DNA of 64,000 bases, taken from Shewanella sp. 10N.286.48.A6 (GTDB taxonomy: Bacteria; Pseudomonadota; Gammaproteobacteria; Enterobacterales; Shewanellaceae). The notes below the pieces were generated by a model. It searched no databases and was not told the DNA's origin. It saw only the letters and a program-made list of their open reading frames with translations. Within the stretch, counting starts at the first letter, position 1; each line of letters opens with the position of its first letter. This document shows positions 38,758 to 48,798 of the stretch, one piece after another. A program made the position numbers and the translations under genes. The stretch is taken from assembly GCF_002873135.1 (NCBI RefSeq), contig NZ_MCVI01000003.1, positions 186,001 to 250,000 on the forward strand, in the 5' to 3' direction.

Positions 38758-40275
38758 ATGCCAACAAGTCAAATCAATCAGGATGATATAAACAAAGCAG
38801 TATGGGCCGCTTGTGACACGTTTAGAGGGGTTATTAACGCAGATACATACAAAGACTTCGTGCTAACCATGTTGTTCTTAAAATACATCTCAGATGTGTA
38901 TAAAGACGATTACAGGAAGCTCGTTGAACAGCATGGTGATAATCCGAAATTAATAACTGCCATGATGTCAAAGCAGCGATTTGTATTACCAGAAGGTGCT
39001 AGCTTTTGGGATTTATACGAACAACGTCACCAAGCAGGTAACGGGCAACGTATTGACCAAGCACTACATGCGTTAGAAGAAGCCAACGGAACTAAGCTTA
39101 AAAATGTATTCCAAGACATCAGTTTTAATACCGACAAGCTAGGCCAAGAAAAGCAAAAGAACGATTTACTGCGCCACTTATTAGAAGATTTTGGTAAAGA
39201 CATTCTTAACTTAAGTTCAGAGCGTGTGGGGAGTTTAGATGTTATTGGTAATGCTTACGAATTCCTTATTAAACACTTTGCCGCAGGCAGTGGTGCCACC
39301 GCTGGTGAATACTATACTCCGCCAGAAGTTTCAGACTTACTCGCGACCATTTTAGAGCCTGTAGAAGGTGATCAAATATGCGATCCCTGTGTTGGCAGTG
39401 GCTCATTATTATTAAAATGTGGCGCAATGGTGCGTAAGAACTCAGGCTCAAAAAAATATGCCTTATTCGGTCAAGAAGCCATTGGTGCAACCTGGGCACT
39501 AGCCAAAATGAACATGTTCCTACATGGTGAAGACAACCACCGCATTGAATGGGGCGACACTATTCGCAACCCTCAGTTATTAGACAAAGAAGGAACAGGC
39601 TTATTACACTTTGACATCGTAACAGCCAACCCACCGTTTTCTCTTGATAAATGGGGTCATGAAGATGCTAGCAGCGACCCGTATGGTCGTTTTAGACGAG
39701 GTATACCGCCAAAAACCAAAGGCGATTATGCGTTTATCAGTCACATGATAGAAACGCTAAAACCAGAGACTGGGCGTATGGGTGTCGTTGTGCCACATGG
39801 CGTATTATTTAGAGCATCTTCTGAAGGTAAAATTCGTCAACAGTTAATAGAAGAAAACCTACTTGATACCGTTATTGGCCTACCAGAAAAACTGTTCTTT
39901 GGCACAGGTATTCCTGCTGCTATTTTGCTCTTTAAAAAGCAAAAAACAGATAATAATGTGCTGTTTATTGATGCGAGTCGAGAATTTAAATCTGGCAAAA
40001 ACCAAAACCAATTAATGCCAGATAACATTCAAAAAATCATCGACACCTACAAAGCCCGTGAAACAGTTGACAAATATGCTTACCTAGCGAATTTTGATGA
40101 AATTGCTGAAAATGACTTTAACCTCAATATTCCACGTTATGTTGATACCTTTGAAGAAGAAGCCGAGATTGATTTAGTGGCAGTACGTACTGAGCGTGTT
40201 GAGCTGAAAAACGAACTCAATACACTAGAATCTGAAATGGAAAGTTATTTAAAGGAGTTGGGTTATGGTGCCTAA
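38758..40275 (+). CDS. hsdM: Type I restriction-modification system, methyltransferase subunit HsdM
   Basis: N6-adenine methyltransferase subunit, 505 residues. The N-terminal helical domain (INKAVWAACDTFRGVI, LTMLFLKYISDVYKDDY) is followed by the catalytic domain with motif I DPCVGSGSLLLK and motif IV ANPPFSLDKWG, with YYTPPEVSDLL between. An AAGGA site lies ten bases before the ATG. Its 3' end overlaps hsdS by 11 bp. A diverged, decayed second copy of its N-terminal third is at 48226-48761 on the other strand. Confidence 0.95.
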   Translation: MPTSQINQDDINKAVWAACDTFRGVINADTYKDFVLTMLFLKYISDVYKDDYRKLVEQHGDNPKLITAMMSKQRFVLPEGASFWDLYEQRHQAGNGQRIDQALHALEEANGTKLKNVFQDISFNTDKLGQEKQKNDLLRHLLEDFGKDILNLSSERVGSLDVIGNAYEFLIKHFAAGSGATAGEYYTPPEVSDLLATILEPVEGDQICDPCVGSGSLLLKCGAMVRKNSGSKKYALFGQEAIGATWALAKMNMFLHGEDNHRIEWGDTIRNPQLLDKEGTGLLHFDIVTANPPFSLDKWGHEDASSDPYGRFRRGIPPKTKGDYAFISHMIETLKPETGRMGVVVPHGVLFRASSEGKIRQQLIEENLLDTVIGLPEKLFFGTGIPAAILLFKKQKTDNNVLFIDASREFKSGKNQNQLMPDNIQKIIDTYKARETVDKYAYLANFDEIAENDFNLNIPRYVDTFEEEAEIDLVAVRTERVELKNELNTLESEMESYLKELGYGA

Positions 40276-41512
40276 TGGATGGGGAAAACACTCGGTAGGA
40301 AAAATTTGTACGTCAATTGTACCAGGTAGAAACAAGCCCAAAGTTTTCAACGGCTCAATTCCATGGGTTACAACACCTGAGATTAAAGGCAGGTATATTC
40401 CATCAAAGTTTCAGAAGAACTATATTTCTCTTGAAGCATTAAAGGAATGTGGAGGGAAAACAGTTCCAAACGGAGCTGTTGTCATGGCGGCTGTTGGGGA
40501 GCTAGGCTTAGTTGCAATTACATCAGAAGAAGTGGTGTTGAATCAACAATTACACGCATTTGTTTGCTCTGACTTAGTTCACAACGAATATCTAGCATAT
40601 TGGTTATCGAGTCAAAAGCCTTTCATGAAAAGTATTGCATCAAAAACTACTATTCCTTACTTGAATAAAACAAATTGTGAAAGTGTACCCGTTGCACTTC
40701 CTCCGCTCCCCGAACAACAAAAAATCGCCACTATCCTTAACACTTGGGACAAAGCGATTAGCACCACCGAGCGCCTAATCGACAACAGCAAGCAACAGAA
40801 AAAAGCCCTAATGCAACAACTGCTCACTGGTAAAAAATGCCTATTTGATGATTCAGGTAAACCGTTTGAATGTGAATGGGAAGATGTAAGCCTTGAATCA
40901 ATTAGTGAAATTATGACTGATTATGTTGCGAATGGTAGTTTTCAATCATTACGTGAAAACGTTGTGGTTACAGATGAGGTGGATCATTCATTGTACGTCA
41001 GATTGACTGATTTACGTGTTGGGTTGGGACATAAGAATCAGAAATATACATCTAAAAAAAGTTATGATTTCCTTAAAAAATCATGTCTATTTGGTGGTGA
41101 ATTACTAATGGCTAACATTGGAGCGAATGTTGGCGAGGTATGGCAAATGCCAGAAGTAGATATGCCTGCGACCTTGGCTCCTAACATGCTAATGACGAAA
41201 TTCAAGCCGCGTGCACATAGTAGGTATGTATATTATTTCTTATCAAGTAGTTTTGGACAGAATAGAATTTCCAAAGTGATCGCAGGCAGCGGTCACCCAA
41301 AAATTAATAAAACAGAATTAAAACAGGTAAAAGTTTTGTTACCAAGTTTTAAAGAACAGCAAAAAATAGCTGCTGTATTAACCAACGCAGACAAAGAAAT
41401 ACAATTAGTGGAACAACAACTTGCTGATTTAAAGCAAGAGAAAAAAGCGTTAATGCAGCAATTGTTAACAGGTAAACGAAGAGTAAAGGTAGACAATACA
41501 GAGGCAGCATAA
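40265..41512 (+). CDS. hsdS: Type I restriction-modification system, specificity subunit HsdS
   Basis: 415 residues with the standard two-TRD layout: TRD1 (about 5-140), a conserved coiled coil starting LPEQQKIATILNTWDKAI and ending KKALMQQLLTGKK, TRD2 (about 205-345), and a second coiled coil with EQQKIAAVLTNADKEI and again KKALMQQLLTGKR. The near-identical nucleotide ends of the two coiled coils are typical recombination points for exchanging TRDs. A GGAG site lies within the hsdM end, ensuring coupled translation. Confidence 0.94.
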   Translation: MVPNGWGKHSVGKICTSIVPGRNKPKVFNGSIPWVTTPEIKGRYIPSKFQKNYISLEALKECGGKTVPNGAVVMAAVGELGLVAITSEEVVLNQQLHAFVCSDLVHNEYLAYWLSSQKPFMKSIASKTTIPYLNKTNCESVPVALPPLPEQQKIATILNTWDKAISTTERLIDNSKQQKKALMQQLLTGKKCLFDDSGKPFECEWEDVSLESISEIMTDYVANGSFQSLRENVVVTDEVDHSLYVRLTDLRVGLGHKNQKYTSKKSYDFLKKSCLFGGELLMANIGANVGEVWQMPEVDMPATLAPNMLMTKFKPRAHSRYVYYFLSSSFGQNRISKVIAGSGHPKINKTELKQVKVLLPSFKEQQKIAAVLTNADKEIQLVEQQLADLKQEKKALMQQLLTGKRRVKVDNTEAA

Positions 41513-41516
41513 CGAT

Positions 41517-42863
41517 ATGGATATCACAGCATTAACATTTGATGAACGAGACGAATTTAGGCGTAAAAGTATTGCTGAAAAAGTGATTTCGCTATTAAAA
41601 GCTGACATAGATATTTCACCTATGGTTATCGATGGTAGTTGGGGTACAGGTAAAACAGAGTTTTGCCATAAACTCATAAACCTGATGCACGGTAGTGATA
41701 CGCACCATTTAATCTATATTGATGCGTTCAAAGCTGATCATGCTGATGAGCCATTAATGACTGTACTTGCTGAGATCATTAAAGTTTTGCCAGATGATGA
41801 GAGTAAGCAAGGTTTTATGAAAAAAACTTTGCCTGCTGTACGTTATGGTTTAAAAACAATTGCTAAAGCGGGAGTTTCACACCTTTTAAGGCAAGATGTA
41901 GCTGATGTTGCAGATGATTTTGATAAACAAATTCAGTCTGCCGCAGATAAAGCTATCGATGCAACGGTTGAATCAGTATTAAAAGTTCATGTCAAAGCAG
42001 ATAAAAACTTAAAAGCGTTACAAGCTGCACTGGCTGAAATTGCAGTTACTAAACCGATAATTTTATTTGTCGATGAACTAGACCGATGCAGACCAAACTT
42101 TGCTGTCGATATGCTTGAGATTATAAAGCACACCTTTGATGTTGAAGGTGTTAACTTTGTACTAATCACAAATACTCAACAACTAAAAGCCTCTGTTAAT
42201 CATTGTTATGGTCATGCAGTTGATGCCCAGCGTTATTTAGACAAATTTATAAAATTCAGATTTGAACTATCCTCTCTCTCTGACAGACACCTTAACTCGC
42301 CTATTCTAGCTGCAAAAAAACACTTTTTTACACTTGCACAAGAGAAAAAGTGTTTACCTGATGATTGTTTAAAGAATGCGGTATTTGGAAAAGCTATTGA
42401 GCATTTAATTCAATACCATTCTCTTTCACTCAGAGAAGTTGAAACTCTAATTTTGCATATCCAGATTGCACAAACCCTATCCAATTCAGATAGGTTTGTT
42501 GAAAGGCAATATATTGGTTATACGTTGCTGAGATTAATCGGTGTGATGTTGGTTTGCTACCGACCAGAGCTATTAATAGAGCTTAAAAAGGGTAATATTG
42601 ACGCTACTTTATTAGGTGAGTTTTTAGGGGTGGAGGATATTCCAACGCTTGAACAAAGAGGAAATAGGCCAGACGCTTTTGAGGTAATGATGGTCATTCT
42701 TGCTAAAGATTGTAATAAAAACGTTGAAAAATACATACCACAAAAAGAACAAGAAGAAGAGTGGGATAAATACATACACCATGGATTTATGGGCGATATT
42801 CCAGACTCGCACGAAGCGATAAATCAGATTATTGAAACAGCAAATATAATGGCTTTTGAGTAA
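41517..42863 (+). CDS. KAP-family P-loop NTPase inside the hsd operon
   Basis: 448 residues. Walker A is GSWGTGKTEF (near residue 40), and Walker B is ILFVDELDRCRP (near 181), whose DELDRC form is typical of KAP P-loop proteins such as F-plasmid PifA, a phage-exclusion protein. A sensor-like VLITNTQQL follows. No membrane segments of the usual KAP insert are obvious, so it may be soluble. It starts four bases after hsdS and ends 11 bp before hsdR, so it is part of the same operon. Its job is probably phage defence beside or with restriction. Confidence 0.82.
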   Translation: MDITALTFDERDEFRRKSIAEKVISLLKADIDISPMVIDGSWGTGKTEFCHKLINLMHGSDTHHLIYIDAFKADHADEPLMTVLAEIIKVLPDDESKQGFMKKTLPAVRYGLKTIAKAGVSHLLRQDVADVADDFDKQIQSAADKAIDATVESVLKVHVKADKNLKALQAALAEIAVTKPIILFVDELDRCRPNFAVDMLEIIKHTFDVEGVNFVLITNTQQLKASVNHCYGHAVDAQRYLDKFIKFRFELSSLSDRHLNSPILAAKKHFFTLAQEKKCLPDDCLKNAVFGKAIEHLIQYHSLSLREVETLILHIQIAQTLSNSDRFVERQYIGYTLLRLIGVMLVCYRPELLIELKKGNIDATLLGEFLGVEDIPTLEQRGNRPDAFEVMMVILAKDCNKNVEKYIPQKEQEEEWDKYIHHGFMGDIPDSHEAINQIIETANIMAFE

Positions 42864-42874
42864 AGGTATACGTT

Positions 42875-45800
42875 ATGACTTCTCCCATAAACTTCAAAGA
42901 AGAATTTAGTTCTAAGATCCCCGCATTAACCTTGCTTACTAATTTAGGTTATGAATTTATTCCACCTAGTGAGTGTGAAGCCTTACGTGGCAATCCATCC
43001 CTTACGACAAAGAGCGGGGCAGATAAAAAAAGCACTCACCAAGTAGTGTTAATGCCAATCATGCGAGCGTTTTTAGCTAAACAATCCTTTCCCTTTGCAG
43101 GTAAGCAACACAAGCTCACTGATGCTGCTATTGATAAAGTGATACATGAGTTAAACCCTGCAATGAATTTAGGGCTTAAAGCCGCTAATGAAAAGCTCTA
43201 CAACGCTATGATGTATGGCGTGAGTGTAACTGAGTTTGTTGATGGTAAAAAAGCATCTCCGACTATTCAGCTCATTGATTGGCATAATATTGATAATAAC
43301 CAGTTACATTTTACTGAAGAATTGGTTGTACAAAATGCTGAAGGTACAGGTAACCGTATTCCAGATATAGTGTGTTTTGTGAACGGCTTACCTTTAGTGG
43401 TCATTGAGGCAAAACGCCCTGATTCAAATAAAGAAGGTAAATCGACCAATGCTGAGGCGATTTCTCAGCAAATACGCAATCAAGGTCAGCTAGAAATTCC
43501 ACACTTATTTGCTTATAGCCAGTTACTGTTATCGGTAAACGGACATGAAGGATTGTATGGTACTTGCGGTACACCTGAAAAATTCTGGGCAAAGTGGAAA
43601 GAAGAGTTAATACCTGAAGCTGAGTTTGTTCGCCTAAAAAATCGTAACCTTAATGATAAACAGCTTAATAGTTTGTTCAATCATCGCCCCGCTTACGCTA
43701 AAGATGACTACTTATCGTTAATTTCCGCAGGTGATTTAACCGTTACCGACCAAGATAGACTGATCATCAGTTTATTACGCCCTGAGCGTTTACTTGAGAT
43801 GACCCGCTTGTTTACTTTGTTCGATAAAAAGGCAGGAAAGATTGTCGCTCGTTATCAGCAAGTATTTGGCATTAAAGCTTTAGTTGACCGCATTAATACC
43901 TTTGATGCAGCAGGTGCTCGTGAAGGCGGTGTTATTTGGCATACAACGGGCAGTGGTAAATCGTTTACTATGGTGTTTTTATCCAAAGCCCTTGTTTGGT
44001 TAGAAGAACTATCACAAGTTCGAGTGATCATCGTAACTGACCGAGTTGATTTAGAAGATCAGCTTAGCCGTACTTTTGCCTCTGGTGGTGTACTGACTGA
44101 CAGAGATAAAAAAGATGCTATGGCAACATCAGGCAAACGTTTAGCCGAGCAAATTGGTAAAGGTAATGAACGCGTTATCTTTTCAATTATTAATAAGTTT
44201 GGCTCTGCTATTAAGCAAAAAGAATGTTTTAACGATAGCCCCAATATTATTGTATTAGTGGATGAAGGCCATCGTAGTCAAAACGGTGAAAACAATATTC
44301 GAATGCAGCAAACTTTGCCCAAAGCAGCATTCATTGCATTTACAGGTACGCCATTATTAAAAGATGATAAGACTGAAAACAAGTTCGGTAAAATCATCCA
44401 CTCATACACCATGCAACAAGCCGTTGAAGATAAAACCGTAACCCCCTTGTTATACGAAGAGCGTATTCCTGAGTTAAACGTGAATGACAAGGCCATTGAT
44501 GCTTGGTTTGAACGCAGCACCAGTAAATTAAGCGACAAACAACGAACTGATTTAAAGAAAAAGTTTTCACAAAAAGGTCAAATCTACCAAGCTGAAGGTC
44601 GAATTGATTTGATTGCTTATGATATTTCTGATCATTTCCAAAATTTCAAACAGCAAGGCTTAAAAGGCCAGTTAGCTTGTGACTCTAAAGCCTCGGCCAT
44701 TCGCTATAAGAATGCATTAGATAAAATAGGCTCTGTGACTTCTGTTGTAGCTATGTCACCGCCTGATACGCGCGAAGGCCATGACGTTGTTGATCAAGAC
44801 AGTAAAGACATCGTTCAAAACTGGTGGAAAGGTAACGTTGCACAAACCTACGGGGGCGATGAAAAATCTTACACAAAAGCCATTATAGAAGACTTTAGCC
44901 GTGACGATGGCCCCGACATCATGATAGTGGTCGATAAGCTACTAACGGGCTTTGACGAGCCTAAAAATACGGTACTTTATATCGACAAGCCACTTAAAGA
45001 GCACAATCTGATACAAGCCATTGCTCGCGTAAACCGTTTACATAGTAAAAAGCTGTTTGGTTACTTAATTGATTACCGTGGTATTTTGAAAGAACTTGAT
45101 ACCACCATTGAAAAATACCAAGACTTGGCTGAACGCACCCAAGGTGGCTTTGATATAGACGATCTTAAAGGTTTATATAACCGCATGGATACGGAATATA
45201 AAAAGTTACCAGGCTTACATAGTGAGCTGTGGGATATTTTTGCTAATGTTAAAAATAAGCAAGATGGCCCTGCATTAAGGCAAGCATTAGCCCCTAAAGT
45301 GCAGGATGTAGATGGCAAATTGGTTGATACTAATCTTAAAAAGCGTGATGACTTTTACTCTGCCCTGACTGTTTTCTCTAACTGCATTAAGGTCGCTTTA
45401 CAATCTGCTAGCTACTTTGAAGATAAGTCTTTCGATAGCAAACGTGACTTGTATAAACGTGACTTAAAAGCCTTTGTAGACCTACGCAAACAAGTTCGTG
45501 AAGATGCCAACGAAACCGTCAACTACGATGAGTATGCAGAAGATATCCGTAGCTTATTAGATAAACATATTGCAGGTATTGAGGTAAAAGAACCTGATGG
45601 TGCTTACTTGGTTGGTAATCTGGGTAAAAATGTTAAACCGCAAGATTTAAGTGATGATGAAGCTCGAAACCAAACAGACAAAATCACGGGTCGTATCACT
45701 AAGATGATTGAAGAAGATCTTGCTGATGATCCTTATGCACAAGAGTATTTTTCTAATCTGTTAAAGAAAGCGATTGAGAAAACCAAAGAAATGTTTGATG

Positions 45801-46189
45801 CGCCAGTTAAACAATACATCTTGTTTGCTGACTTTGAACAAGAAGTAAAAGATCGCAAAGTTGCCGATATACCAAACGACTTTACCGATGATTCAGGCAA
45901 ATTAAATAAACATGCTCAAGCCTATTTTGGTTTGTTTAAGCATGTGTTTGGCGCAGACTACTTAATCGAACAATCATTAGATAATGAGAAATTAGTAGAG
46001 CTTGCCTTTAATATTGATGAAGTGGTTAACAATGCAGTAGCTGAATACTCTATCAACCCTGCCGAAATTGAAAATGCCATCAGTATGAAGTTACTACCGA
46101 TGTTGTTTGGCGATATCGGTATTGATAACGCTGAAAAACTCATTGAAGCAGTGCTTAAAATTACTCGCCTTGGTTTATCAAGAGGTTAA
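42875..46189 (+). CDS. hsdR: Type I restriction-modification system, endonuclease subunit HsdR
   Basis: 1104 residues. The N-terminal nuclease domain has PDIVCFVNGLPLVVIEAKRP, the PD-(D/E)xK core. The SF2 translocase follows with Walker A HTTGSGKSFTM (near residue 363), the DEGHRSQ Walker B box, AFTGTPLL, and ANRL-type motif VI in QAIARVNRLHSKK. The C-terminal helical region needed to bind the M2S core is present. It overlaps the metalloprotease-like gene by one base. Confidence 0.95.
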   Translation: MTSPINFKEEFSSKIPALTLLTNLGYEFIPPSECEALRGNPSLTTKSGADKKSTHQVVLMPIMRAFLAKQSFPFAGKQHKLTDAAIDKVIHELNPAMNLGLKAANEKLYNAMMYGVSVTEFVDGKKASPTIQLIDWHNIDNNQLHFTEELVVQNAEGTGNRIPDIVCFVNGLPLVVIEAKRPDSNKEGKSTNAEAISQQIRNQGQLEIPHLFAYSQLLLSVNGHEGLYGTCGTPEKFWAKWKEELIPEAEFVRLKNRNLNDKQLNSLFNHRPAYAKDDYLSLISAGDLTVTDQDRLIISLLRPERLLEMTRLFTLFDKKAGKIVARYQQVFGIKALVDRINTFDAAGAREGGVIWHTTGSGKSFTMVFLSKALVWLEELSQVRVIIVTDRVDLEDQLSRTFASGGVLTDRDKKDAMATSGKRLAEQIGKGNERVIFSIINKFGSAIKQKECFNDSPNIIVLVDEGHRSQNGENNIRMQQTLPKAAFIAFTGTPLLKDDKTENKFGKIIHSYTMQQAVEDKTVTPLLYEERIPELNVNDKAIDAWFERSTSKLSDKQRTDLKKKFSQKGQIYQAEGRIDLIAYDISDHFQNFKQQGLKGQLACDSKASAIRYKNALDKIGSVTSVVAMSPPDTREGHDVVDQDSKDIVQNWWKGNVAQTYGGDEKSYTKAIIEDFSRDDGPDIMIVVDKLLTGFDEPKNTVLYIDKPLKEHNLIQAIARVNRLHSKKLFGYLIDYRGILKELDTTIEKYQDLAERTQGGFDIDDLKGLYNRMDTEYKKLPGLHSELWDIFANVKNKQDGPALRQALAPKVQDVDGKLVDTNLKKRDDFYSALTVFSNCIKVALQSASYFEDKSFDSKRDLYKRDLKAFVDLRKQVREDANETVNYDEYAEDIRSLLDKHIAGIEVKEPDGAYLVGNLGKNVKPQDLSDDEARNQTDKITGRITKMIEEDLADDPYAQEYFSNLLKKAIEKTKEMFDAPVKQYILFADFEQEVKDRKVADIPNDFTDDSGKLNKHAQAYFGLFKHVFGADYLIEQSLDNEKLVELAFNIDEVVNNAVAEYSINPAEIENAISMKLLPMLFGDIGIDNAEKLIEAVLKITRLGLSRG

Positions 46190-47034
46190 TGTTGATGGCG
46201 AATTCATTAACAGAGGCTAGTTCTTCAATTGCTGCTGAAATTAGTACCAAGAAAACCCACACTAAAACGGCTGAGCGTGGTGCTTTTTATTACGGTAATG
46301 ACATGATTCATTATGATGTGATCCGTAAATCACAAAGCAGCAAGGTTAACTCTAGTAAAGCTGTTGCTCGTAAGGTGGTGATAAAGGTGCATCCCGATCA
46401 ACGTGTGGTTGCAACAGTGCCACATGATGCTACCGAGGATTCGATTCAACAGGCTATGCTTAAACGTGCCAGATGGATTTGGCAAAATATTGAAGAATTT
46501 GCTAAGCAAAAAGATTACGTTTTACCCAAACGCTATGTCAGCGGTGAACCCCAGTTTTACTTAGGCAGACGCTATGTTTTAAAAGTGCTAATAGATTCTG
46601 AGCAAGTGTCTAACGTTAAGCTTAGTCGTGGTAAATTGAACGTAACCTTACGTAAAGATTTTGATGATCGGGTGGTTAAAGTTAAGCCATTAGTAGACAA
46701 ATGGTATCAACATAAAGCTAAAGCAATTTTTCATGAACGCCTAAATAAAATGCTGCCTAAATCGTCATGGGTAACAGGCATTCCATCCTTTAGAGTGATG
46801 GCTATGAAAAAGCAATGGGGAAGCTGTTCTGCTAAAGGTAACCTAATGCTCAACCCTCATCTAATTAAAGCCCCTAAAGAATGTATTGATTACGTGATAT
46901 TACATGAGCTATGCCATATTGCCGAGCACAACCACAGCGAAAAGTTTTGGCGATTGCTTACTCAAGTGATGCCCAACTGGAAAGAAGTTAAAGCCAAACT
47001 GGATGATATGGCGGAGTTGTATTTAAATGAATAA
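46189..47034 (+). CDS. YgjP/SprT-like (DUF45) zinc metalloprotease
   Basis: 281 residues. The zinc site is clear: YVILHELCHIAEHNHSEKFW, with HExxH and the third ligand His four residues on, as in YgjP/DUF45 proteins; the preceding MKKQWGSCSAKGNLMLNPHL is also diagnostic of the family. YgjP-like genes often lie directly after hsdR in type I operons. The substrate is unknown; processing or turnover of restriction subunits is a guess from context. The start overlaps the hsdR stop (TAATG); ATG 46195 is an alternative. Confidence 0.88.
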   Translation: MLMANSLTEASSSIAAEISTKKTHTKTAERGAFYYGNDMIHYDVIRKSQSSKVNSSKAVARKVVIKVHPDQRVVATVPHDATEDSIQQAMLKRARWIWQNIEEFAKQKDYVLPKRYVSGEPQFYLGRRYVLKVLIDSEQVSNVKLSRGKLNVTLRKDFDDRVVKVKPLVDKWYQHKAKAIFHERLNKMLPKSSWVTGIPSFRVMAMKKQWGSCSAKGNLMLNPHLIKAPKECIDYVILHELCHIAEHNHSEKFWRLLTQVMPNWKEVKAKLDDMAELYLNE

Positions 47035-47311
47035 AGATGAATTAAAGTTACTTTGTAAAAGCGAGAACAGAGTCTGCCCTATGCCCCCGCAATGGGCCAA
47101 GTTTGAAGAACTTATTGCTAAAATATCAGACGAAAAACCACCTCATTCACTAATTTTAGGCTCTTGGTTTGAATCAAGTGATAAAAAGATAGCGAGAGTC
47201 CAAGAGCAAATTGATTGGGCTGATGAAAGGGGTTTATTGAATGTTGCAATTGAATATTTGAACGGTCTAACAGAAAGTCAGTGGTATAAGGGGTTTATTA
47301 GAAGATCATGA
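47027..47311 (+). CDS. Small hypothetical protein in the hsd operon
   Basis: 94 residues, soluble, Trp-rich at the end (VQEQIDWADERGLLNVAIEY, then ESQWYKGF). It overlaps the metalloprotease gene by eight bases and the next gene by four (ATGA), which supports real translation. No motif or family is recognised. Size and operon position would suit an adaptor or immunity-type partner, but there is no direct sign of that. Confidence 0.6.
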   Translation: MNKDELKLLCKSENRVCPMPPQWAKFEELIAKISDEKPPHSLILGSWFESSDKKIARVQEQIDWADERGLLNVAIEYLNGLTESQWYKGFIRRS

Positions 47312-48159
47312 GTAAACATAATGAGCATTCGTCATATAGAGAAAAATTAATAGAGCATTTATTTGCTGGTGAACTACTGAAGCTCTCGTGGCTTGAGCAT
47401 CACTGTGGGCTTGAGATAGCAAAGCCCGAAGTGGATAATTCTGGTTATGACATCATTGTGGAGTGCTATGGGATAATTAGACATATTCAATTAAAAGCAT
47501 CTCACATTTCGTCCTCAACTACTCAACAAAAAGTTCATGTCAAATTAGCTGACAAACCATCAGGGTGTATGGTTTGGGTTATTTTTGATGAGGTCACATT
47601 AACTTTAGATCATTTCCTATTCTACGGGGATAAAGCTGGAGAACCATTACCTAGCTTAGATAGCCTTAAAGTAGCAAAACATTCCAAAGGTAATAAAGAT
47701 GGAATAAAAGCTGAAAGGCCAAACATTCGAGTGATAAATAAAGGACAATTCAAGACTGTTAAATCAGTTGGAGAACTATTTAACCTACTATTTTGTAATG
47801 AGCTATCTAACATAGAGGGCGAAGTATTTTTACCTCAAAACTTAGTTCCTGCTGATCATGATAATGAATTTAAGAAACTACATCGAATAGAAAAGTGGTC
47901 TAATAAGCCATGGCAGAAAAATTCACAGTTGATTAAAGCCTTTCTTGAACTTAATTCAGTTCAAACCAATATCACTCTTGACCAACTGTTTGACCATTGT
48001 ATTAAATGTTATGGCGGGGTATTGAATGAATGGAAGAATAACTTCAACTCTATGAAATCAGATCATGGCAATTCACACGGAAGAGTATTTATAACTGTAG
48101 AAAATGAAGTTCAAATGTATGACTATGTGAGAAAGGAAATAAATAAATTTAGTTGGTAA
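47308..48159 (+). CDS. Nuclease-like protein with degenerate PD-(D/E)xK motif
   Basis: 283 residues. The N-terminal half has an acidic pair and NSGYDIIVECYG, then IIRHIQLKAS: this follows the D-x(n)-(E/Q)xK pattern of PD-(D/E)xK nuclease folds such as DUF4365 proteins, with Gln in place of the usual Glu. The C-terminal half has no recognised motif. It is the last gene of the seven-gene operon. It may be a further restriction or effector nuclease; activity is not certain because of the Gln substitution. Confidence 0.5.
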   Translation: MSKHNEHSSYREKLIEHLFAGELLKLSWLEHHCGLEIAKPEVDNSGYDIIVECYGIIRHIQLKASHISSSTTQQKVHVKLADKPSGCMVWVIFDEVTLTLDHFLFYGDKAGEPLPSLDSLKVAKHSKGNKDGIKAERPNIRVINKGQFKTVKSVGELFNLLFCNELSNIEGEVFLPQNLVPADHDNEFKKLHRIEKWSNKPWQKNSQLIKAFLELNSVQTNITLDQLFDHCIKCYGGVLNEWKNNFNSMKSDHGNSHGRVFITVENEVQMYDYVRKEINKFSW

Positions 48160-48225
48160 TCTGGTAACAGTTTACGCTGCTTTTTTAAGGTGGCATTCGT
48201 TAGATAAAAATGAAGATGACATTAT

Positions 48226-48761
48226 ATAGAATTCACCAGCAGACTTACCACTACCTGCGGCAAAGTGTTTAATTAGATATTCGTAGGCGTTACCAATAAT
48301 ATCAAGAGAGCCAACACGACTTGGGCGTAAGTTAAGAATGTCTTTACCAAAGTCTTCTAATAGGTGGCGGAGAATGTCGTTCTTTTGTTTTTCTTGACCT
48401 AGCTTATCAGTGTTAAAGCTAATATCTTGGAAAACATTTTTCAGCTTAGTGCCATTCGCTTCTTCAATGGCATGTAGTGCTTGGTCAATACGTTGGCCGT
48501 TGCCTACTTCATGAAGTTTCTCGTATAGATCCCAAAACTTGCACCTGTAGGTAATACAAAGTGTTGCTTCGCCATCATTGCGTGAATCAGCTCAGGGTTA
48601 TCACCATATTGCTCTACAAGCTTGTCGTATTCATCTTGGTATACATCAGAGATGTACTTTAAGAACACCATGGTTAAGATGAAGTCTTTATAAATAGAAG
48701 GGTCTACTGTTCCTCTGAAGGTATCGCAGGCAGCCCATACCGCCTTGTTAATTTCATCTTG
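48226..48761 (-). pseudogene. hsdM: Decayed second hsdM (N-terminal third, frameshifted)
   Basis: Translated on the minus strand the region closely follows residues 8-185 of the intact HsdM at 38758 (QDEINKAVWAACDTFRG, then FLKYISDVYQDEYDKL, then LNLRPSRVGSLDIIGNAYEY). One T is missing near 48537 in the codons for SFWDLYE, shifting the frame, and the sequence ends abruptly after HFAAGSGKSAGEF before the catalytic motifs. The start codon is also lost. It has the same order after the half-HsdS at 48799 as the intact pair has at 38108-38758. Confidence 0.85.
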
Positions 48762-48798
48762 ATTTTACCATCTTTTAAGTCCTTAATTTAAATTCTGT

